64,000 nucleotides of DNA from Kofleriaceae bacterium (GTDB taxonomy: Bacteria > Myxococcota_A > Polyangia > Haliangiales > Haliangiaceae): assembly GCA_020633495.1 (NCBI GenBank), contig JACKDR010000003.1, positions 1 to 64,000 on the forward strand, given 5' to 3'. Positions 61,232-64,000 of the stretch are shown here, piece after piece (position 1 is the stretch's first letter; each line of letters starts with the position of its first letter). The notes beneath the pieces were generated by a model that searched no databases, was not told the origin of the DNA, and was given only the letters and a program-made list of their open reading frames with translations. The translations under genes and the position numbers were made by a program.

Positions 61232-62233
61232 ATGCTCGTCCGCGACTTCTTGCAGCCGGCGACCGTGCTGGGTGACGACGCGACCGTGGCCGACGCCGCG
61301 GCCGCGCTGGCCCGCGACGCGGGGGTGTTCGTCCGCGGCGGCGATGGCTGGCAGGCGATCCTGCCCCGGGTCGTGCTCGGCTACCCGGCGACCCGGCGGC
61401 TGATCGACGTGCCGCTGCACCTCGCGACCGCCGTCGCGGCCGGCGACGAGATCGACGTCGTCCTCGATCAGGACCACCCGCTCGAGATCGTCCCGGTCGA
61501 GGACCACGGCGCGTTCGTCGGCTGCGTCGATCGCTGCGCCGTGCTCGACGCGGTGGCCGCGACCGTCGATCCGGCGCAGCTCGGCGTCCTGCTCCTGACC
61601 CGCCTGACCCCGACGTTGATCCACGATCTCGCCAACGCGCTGACCGTGGCCGACGCCACGCTGTCGATGGTCGGCCGCCTCGGCGACGGCGACGACGGCG
61701 TCGAGGTCGCGCGCCTGGCGCTGGGCCAGGCCGGCGCGCTGCTGCGCCGGGCCCGGGAGCTGAGCCACGGCGCGGACGACGGCGCGCCGGTTCCGGTCGA
61801 TCTCGCGGCGCTGCTGATCGAGATCCAGCCGCTGCTCGACGCCGCGCTGGGCCGCGATCGTCACCTCACCCTGGACCTGGCGCCCCGGACCCCGTGGGTG
61901 CTCGGCCACCGCCGCGCCATCGAGCGCACGGTGCTCAACCTGGTGCTCAACGCGCGCGACGCGATGACCGGCCCCGGCCGCGTCCACGTCAGCGTCCGAC
62001 AGGGCGCGGGTCGCCAGATCGAGATCGTCGTCGACGACGACGGGCCCGGCATCGCGCCGGCGCTGGCGCCGCGCATCTTCGTCGCCGGCACCTCGACCCG
62101 GCGCGGCGCCGCGCGCGGCCTCGGCCTCGCCGCGGTGGTCGGGACCCTGCACCGCATCGGCGGGTCGATCGAGCTGACCGCGAGCGCGCTGGGCGGCGCG
62201 GCGTTCCTGGTCATGCTGCCCCAGGCGCCCTGA
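61232..62233 (+). CDS. Soluble histidine kinase with CBS-like input domain
   Basis: The 333-aa kinase has an N-terminal segment (1-115) resembling a CBS-pair layout (VRDFLQPATVLGDDATVADA, GAFVGCVDR). The H-box is TLIHDLANALTVADATLSMV with His131, followed by an HATPase domain with N-box LNLVLNARDAM (Asn240), G1 DDDGPGIAP (269-276) and G2 RGLGLAAV (295-301). It lacks membrane segments and no response regulator is adjacent. It could sense an adenylate ligand if the CBS reading is right. AGGGGAG precedes the ATG. Confidence 0.85.
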   Translation: MLVRDFLQPATVLGDDATVADAAAALARDAGVFVRGGDGWQAILPRVVLGYPATRRLIDVPLHLATAVAAGDEIDVVLDQDHPLEIVPVEDHGAFVGCVDRCAVLDAVAATVDPAQLGVLLLTRLTPTLIHDLANALTVADATLSMVGRLGDGDDGVEVARLALGQAGALLRRARELSHGADDGAPVPVDLAALLIEIQPLLDAALGRDRHLTLDLAPRTPWVLGHRRAIERTVLNLVLNARDAMTGPGRVHVSVRQGAGRQIEIVVDDDGPGIAPALAPRIFVAGTSTRRGAARGLGLAAVVGTLHRIGGSIELTASALGGAAFLVMLPQAP

Positions 62234-62254
62234 CTCCGTGGCATGCTGGCGTCG

Positions 62255-62959
62255 ATGCGCGCGCTCGGCACCGGTGTCCTCGGTCTGTTCCTCGTCGCGG
62301 CCTGCGGGCCCGTCGATCCCGCGCCGGCGACGCCCGGCGGCGGCGGCGGCGGCGGCGGCAGGGTGATCTCGTCCGGCGGCGACGACGGCGCGGGCACGTC
62401 CGGTGACGACGGCGCGGGCAGCTTCGGCGACGACGGCGCGGGCAGCTTCGGCGACGACGGCGCCGGCAGCTTCGGCGACGACGGCCCGGCGCCGCCGCCG
62501 CCGACGACCACGGCCGGCGGCCCCGGCGGCGACGCCGGCGCGATGCTCGCCGAGCACAACCGCTACCGCGCCGCGCACTGCGCGCCGGCGCTGACCTGGT
62601 CGGACAAGCTGGCCGGGGTGGCCCAGGCCTGGGCCGACCACCTCCGCGACGACGGCTGCGCTTTCGAGCACTCGCGCACGCGCTACGGCGAGAACCTGGC
62701 CGCCGGGACCACGGGCGCGCTGCCGCCCGCCGACGTCGTCGCGATGTGGTACCGCGAGCGCGACGCCTACGACTTCGCGCGCGGCGGCTTCTCCGGCAAG
62801 ACCGGCCACTTCACGCAGGTGGTGTGGGCCGAGACCACCGCGGTCGGCTGCGGCATGTCGCAGTGCGACGGCCTCGACGTCTGGGTCTGCAACTACGACC
62901 CGCCCGGCAACGTCGACGGCGGCTACCGCGACAACGTCAAGCCGACGAGCTGCAAGTAG
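62255..62959 (+). CDS. CAP/SCP-domain lipoprotein
   Basis: The 234-aa lipoprotein (signal ending LVAAC) has a Gly-rich linker with three GDDGAGSF copies encoded by a 24-bp DNA repeat (62,405-62,475). A CAP domain follows: AEHNRYRAAHCAPALTWSDK, HSRTRYGENLA, HFTQVVW and VWVCNYDPPGN, with the His/Glu cavity residues and disulfide Cys. CAP proteins bind lipids or act extracellularly. The start could be ATG 62243. Confidence 0.9.
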   Translation: MRALGTGVLGLFLVAACGPVDPAPATPGGGGGGGGRVISSGGDDGAGTSGDDGAGSFGDDGAGSFGDDGAGSFGDDGPAPPPPTTTAGGPGGDAGAMLAEHNRYRAAHCAPALTWSDKLAGVAQAWADHLRDDGCAFEHSRTRYGENLAAGTTGALPPADVVAMWYRERDAYDFARGGFSGKTGHFTQVVWAETTAVGCGMSQCDGLDVWVCNYDPPGNVDGGYRDNVKPTSCK

Positions 62960-62982
62960 CGGCGCCGCGCCCGGCGCGGCCG

Positions 62983-63993
62983 CTACTTCTGCATGACCTC
63001 GTCGATCTGCCGCTTGATGTGCGCGACCACCTCGGGCATCGGCGCGGCGCGCAGCCGGGCCAGCTCGAAGACCTGCTTGACGTCGCGGTCGCGGGTGAAG
63101 ATGCCCTTCTTGTCGATGTGCATGTGGACCTGGAGGTTGGCCCCCAGGTACTCGACGTGGACGTCGATCTCGTTGATGCCCCACTGCGAGCGCAGGTTGG
63201 CCGGCGGCGTGAACTTGCCGTGGAACTGCTGGCCCAGCGGGGACGACGTCAGGTCGACGATCCGGTAGTCGAGCGAGCCGAGGGCGTCGCGGATGCGCTC
63301 GATGTCGGCGTTGCGCATCGTGATCTCGACCGTGCAGTGGATGTCGACCGCCCAGTTGATGTCGACCAGGCCGCGGATCTCCCAGACGCACTCGCGGCTG
63401 CTGATCGAGGTGCCGGGCGGCACGCGCAGCTGGAACGGCAGCGGCAGGACGTCGCCCTTGCGGGTCTTCCACGGCCCCTGGCGGACCAGGACGCGATCCC
63501 AGACGTGGCCGTCGCCGTGGCCGCGCTTGTGGAACTCGACCAGCTCGACCGAGATCGACGCGACGTTCTCGTTGTCGGTGGCGGTGAACTCGACGAAGCC
63601 GTTGATCACGGCGGCGTTGGAGAAGGTGTCGCCGGGCAGCGCGATCAGCAGGACGCCGTTGTTGTTGGAGCCCTGGCGCCGGTACGCGAGCTCGGACGGC
63701 ACCGGCGCCATCTGGCCGCCGACGCCGAGGACGTTGCCGCCGGCGGGGGCCATGGGCTGCTGGCCCATCATGGGCTGGCCCATCATGGGCTGCTGCCCCA
63801 TCATGGGCTGCTGGCCCATCATGGGCTGCTGCCCCATCATCTGCTGCGGCGGCATCATCGGCTGCTGCATCAGCGGCTGCGGCGGCGCCGCCTGCGCCAT
63901 CGGCATCTGCGACATCGACGCCGACGCGCCGGCGGCGAGCTGCTGCTTGCGCAGCTCGACGAGCCGCTTGAGCTCCTCGGGCATCGCCACCAT
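62983..63993 (-). CDS. Spo0M-like arrestin-fold protein (may start outside window)
   Basis: The 336-aa frame has an N-terminal helical segment (MPEELKRLVELRKQQLAAG), a Gln/Pro/Met-rich repeat (QQPMMG, several copies at 63,760-63,840), and a C-terminal region with VINGFVEFTATDNENVASIS and GLVDINWAVDIHCTVEITMR, reminiscent of sporulation-control Spo0M/arrestin-like folds. The ATG at 63993 is at the edge and no stop precedes it, so the gene may extend beyond the window. Protein-protein interaction is the likely role. Confidence 0.65.
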   Translation of the reverse strand: MVAMPEELKRLVELRKQQLAAGASASMSQMPMAQAAPPQPLMQQPMMPPQQMMGQQPMMGQQPMMGQQPMMGQPMMGQQPMAPAGGNVLGVGGQMAPVPSELAYRRQGSNNNGVLLIALPGDTFSNAAVINGFVEFTATDNENVASISVELVEFHKRGHGDGHVWDRVLVRQGPWKTRKGDVLPLPFQLRVPPGTSISSRECVWEIRGLVDINWAVDIHCTVEITMRNADIERIRDALGSLDYRIVDLTSSPLGQQFHGKFTPPANLRSQWGINEIDVHVEYLGANLQVHMHIDKKGIFTRDRDVKQVFELARLRAAPMPEVVAHIKRQIDEVMQK

Positions 63994-64000
63994 CTGGGTG

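Overview
The window is very GC-rich (roughly 70% or more by eye), densely coded on both strands, and full of lipoproteins, Pkn2-type Ser/Thr kinases, a XylR/V4R-type sigma-54 activator, Cys-rich 'anchor' lipoproteins, a CAP lipoprotein and multi-haem cytochrome lipoproteins. Together with a lexA promoter carrying GTTCAG cores, this points to a myxobacterium-like member of Myxococcota (Kofleriaceae/Haliangium-like is my guess; the sequence alone does not prove it).

Layout. 1-11.5 kb is chromosomal backbone: a cytochrome c fragment, a FabH-type ketoacyl synthase, MurJ, LexA, a TonB-like energy transducer, a cold-shock protein, a SpoIID-domain protein, an Smr protein and a dihaem cytochrome lipoprotein. 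At 11.5 kb a tRNA-Leu(GAG) is followed at once by a broken tyrosine-recombinase gene. From there to about 16.06 kb lies a small decayed island of hypothetical genes and a formylglycine-generating-enzyme-like gene; a partial copy of the tRNA 3' end at 16,038-16,060 may be the distal attachment site. 16-25 kb holds a frameshifted acetyltransferase, an ArsR/AHSA1/VOC operon, secreted lipoproteins (parallel beta-helix and heparinase II/III-like) and a protein kinase. 25-27 kb is a cyclic-nucleotide-binding/uridine-kinase-like fusion.

The most interesting region is 27.3-36.1 kb. It holds two convergent operons for MNIO (DUF692)/DUF2063 peptide-modification systems, each with its own Cys-containing secreted precursor peptide. 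Operon 1 (+) is NrtS-like, MNIO, DUF2063, DoxX and a Lys/Gly/Asp-rich precursor. Operon 2 (-) is a BufA2-like precursor, MNIO and DUF2063. A divergent ECF sigma factor with a zinc-finger anti-sigma-like partner sits next to operon 2. Beyond six near-identical 107-bp tandem repeats lies a sigma-54 activator with a XylR_N/V4R sensor. Its upstream region carries three TCCA-N3-TGGA-type sites, and one further copy lies just upstream of operon 1, which suggests a regulatory link. This fits copper/metal-binding RiPP metallophores (bufferins/oxazolins) with dedicated stress regulation.

36-64 kb returns to housekeeping and envelope genes: a K+ channel with RCK domains, a HipA-like kinase, a cupin, a GGDEF protein, a DUF389 membrane protein, many lipoproteins, a dihaem cytochrome c-rhodanese fusion, a second Ser/Thr kinase, an internally deleted IS1182-like remnant, a CPBP protease, DUF2804, a hemerythrin, a DUF1501/haem-protein pair followed by a frameshifted PLP decarboxylase, a thioesterase, a histidine kinase, a CAP lipoprotein and a Spo0M-like protein.

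At least four genes need single-base shifts at G/C-rich runs to read through, so some apparent pseudogenes may be sequence errors.
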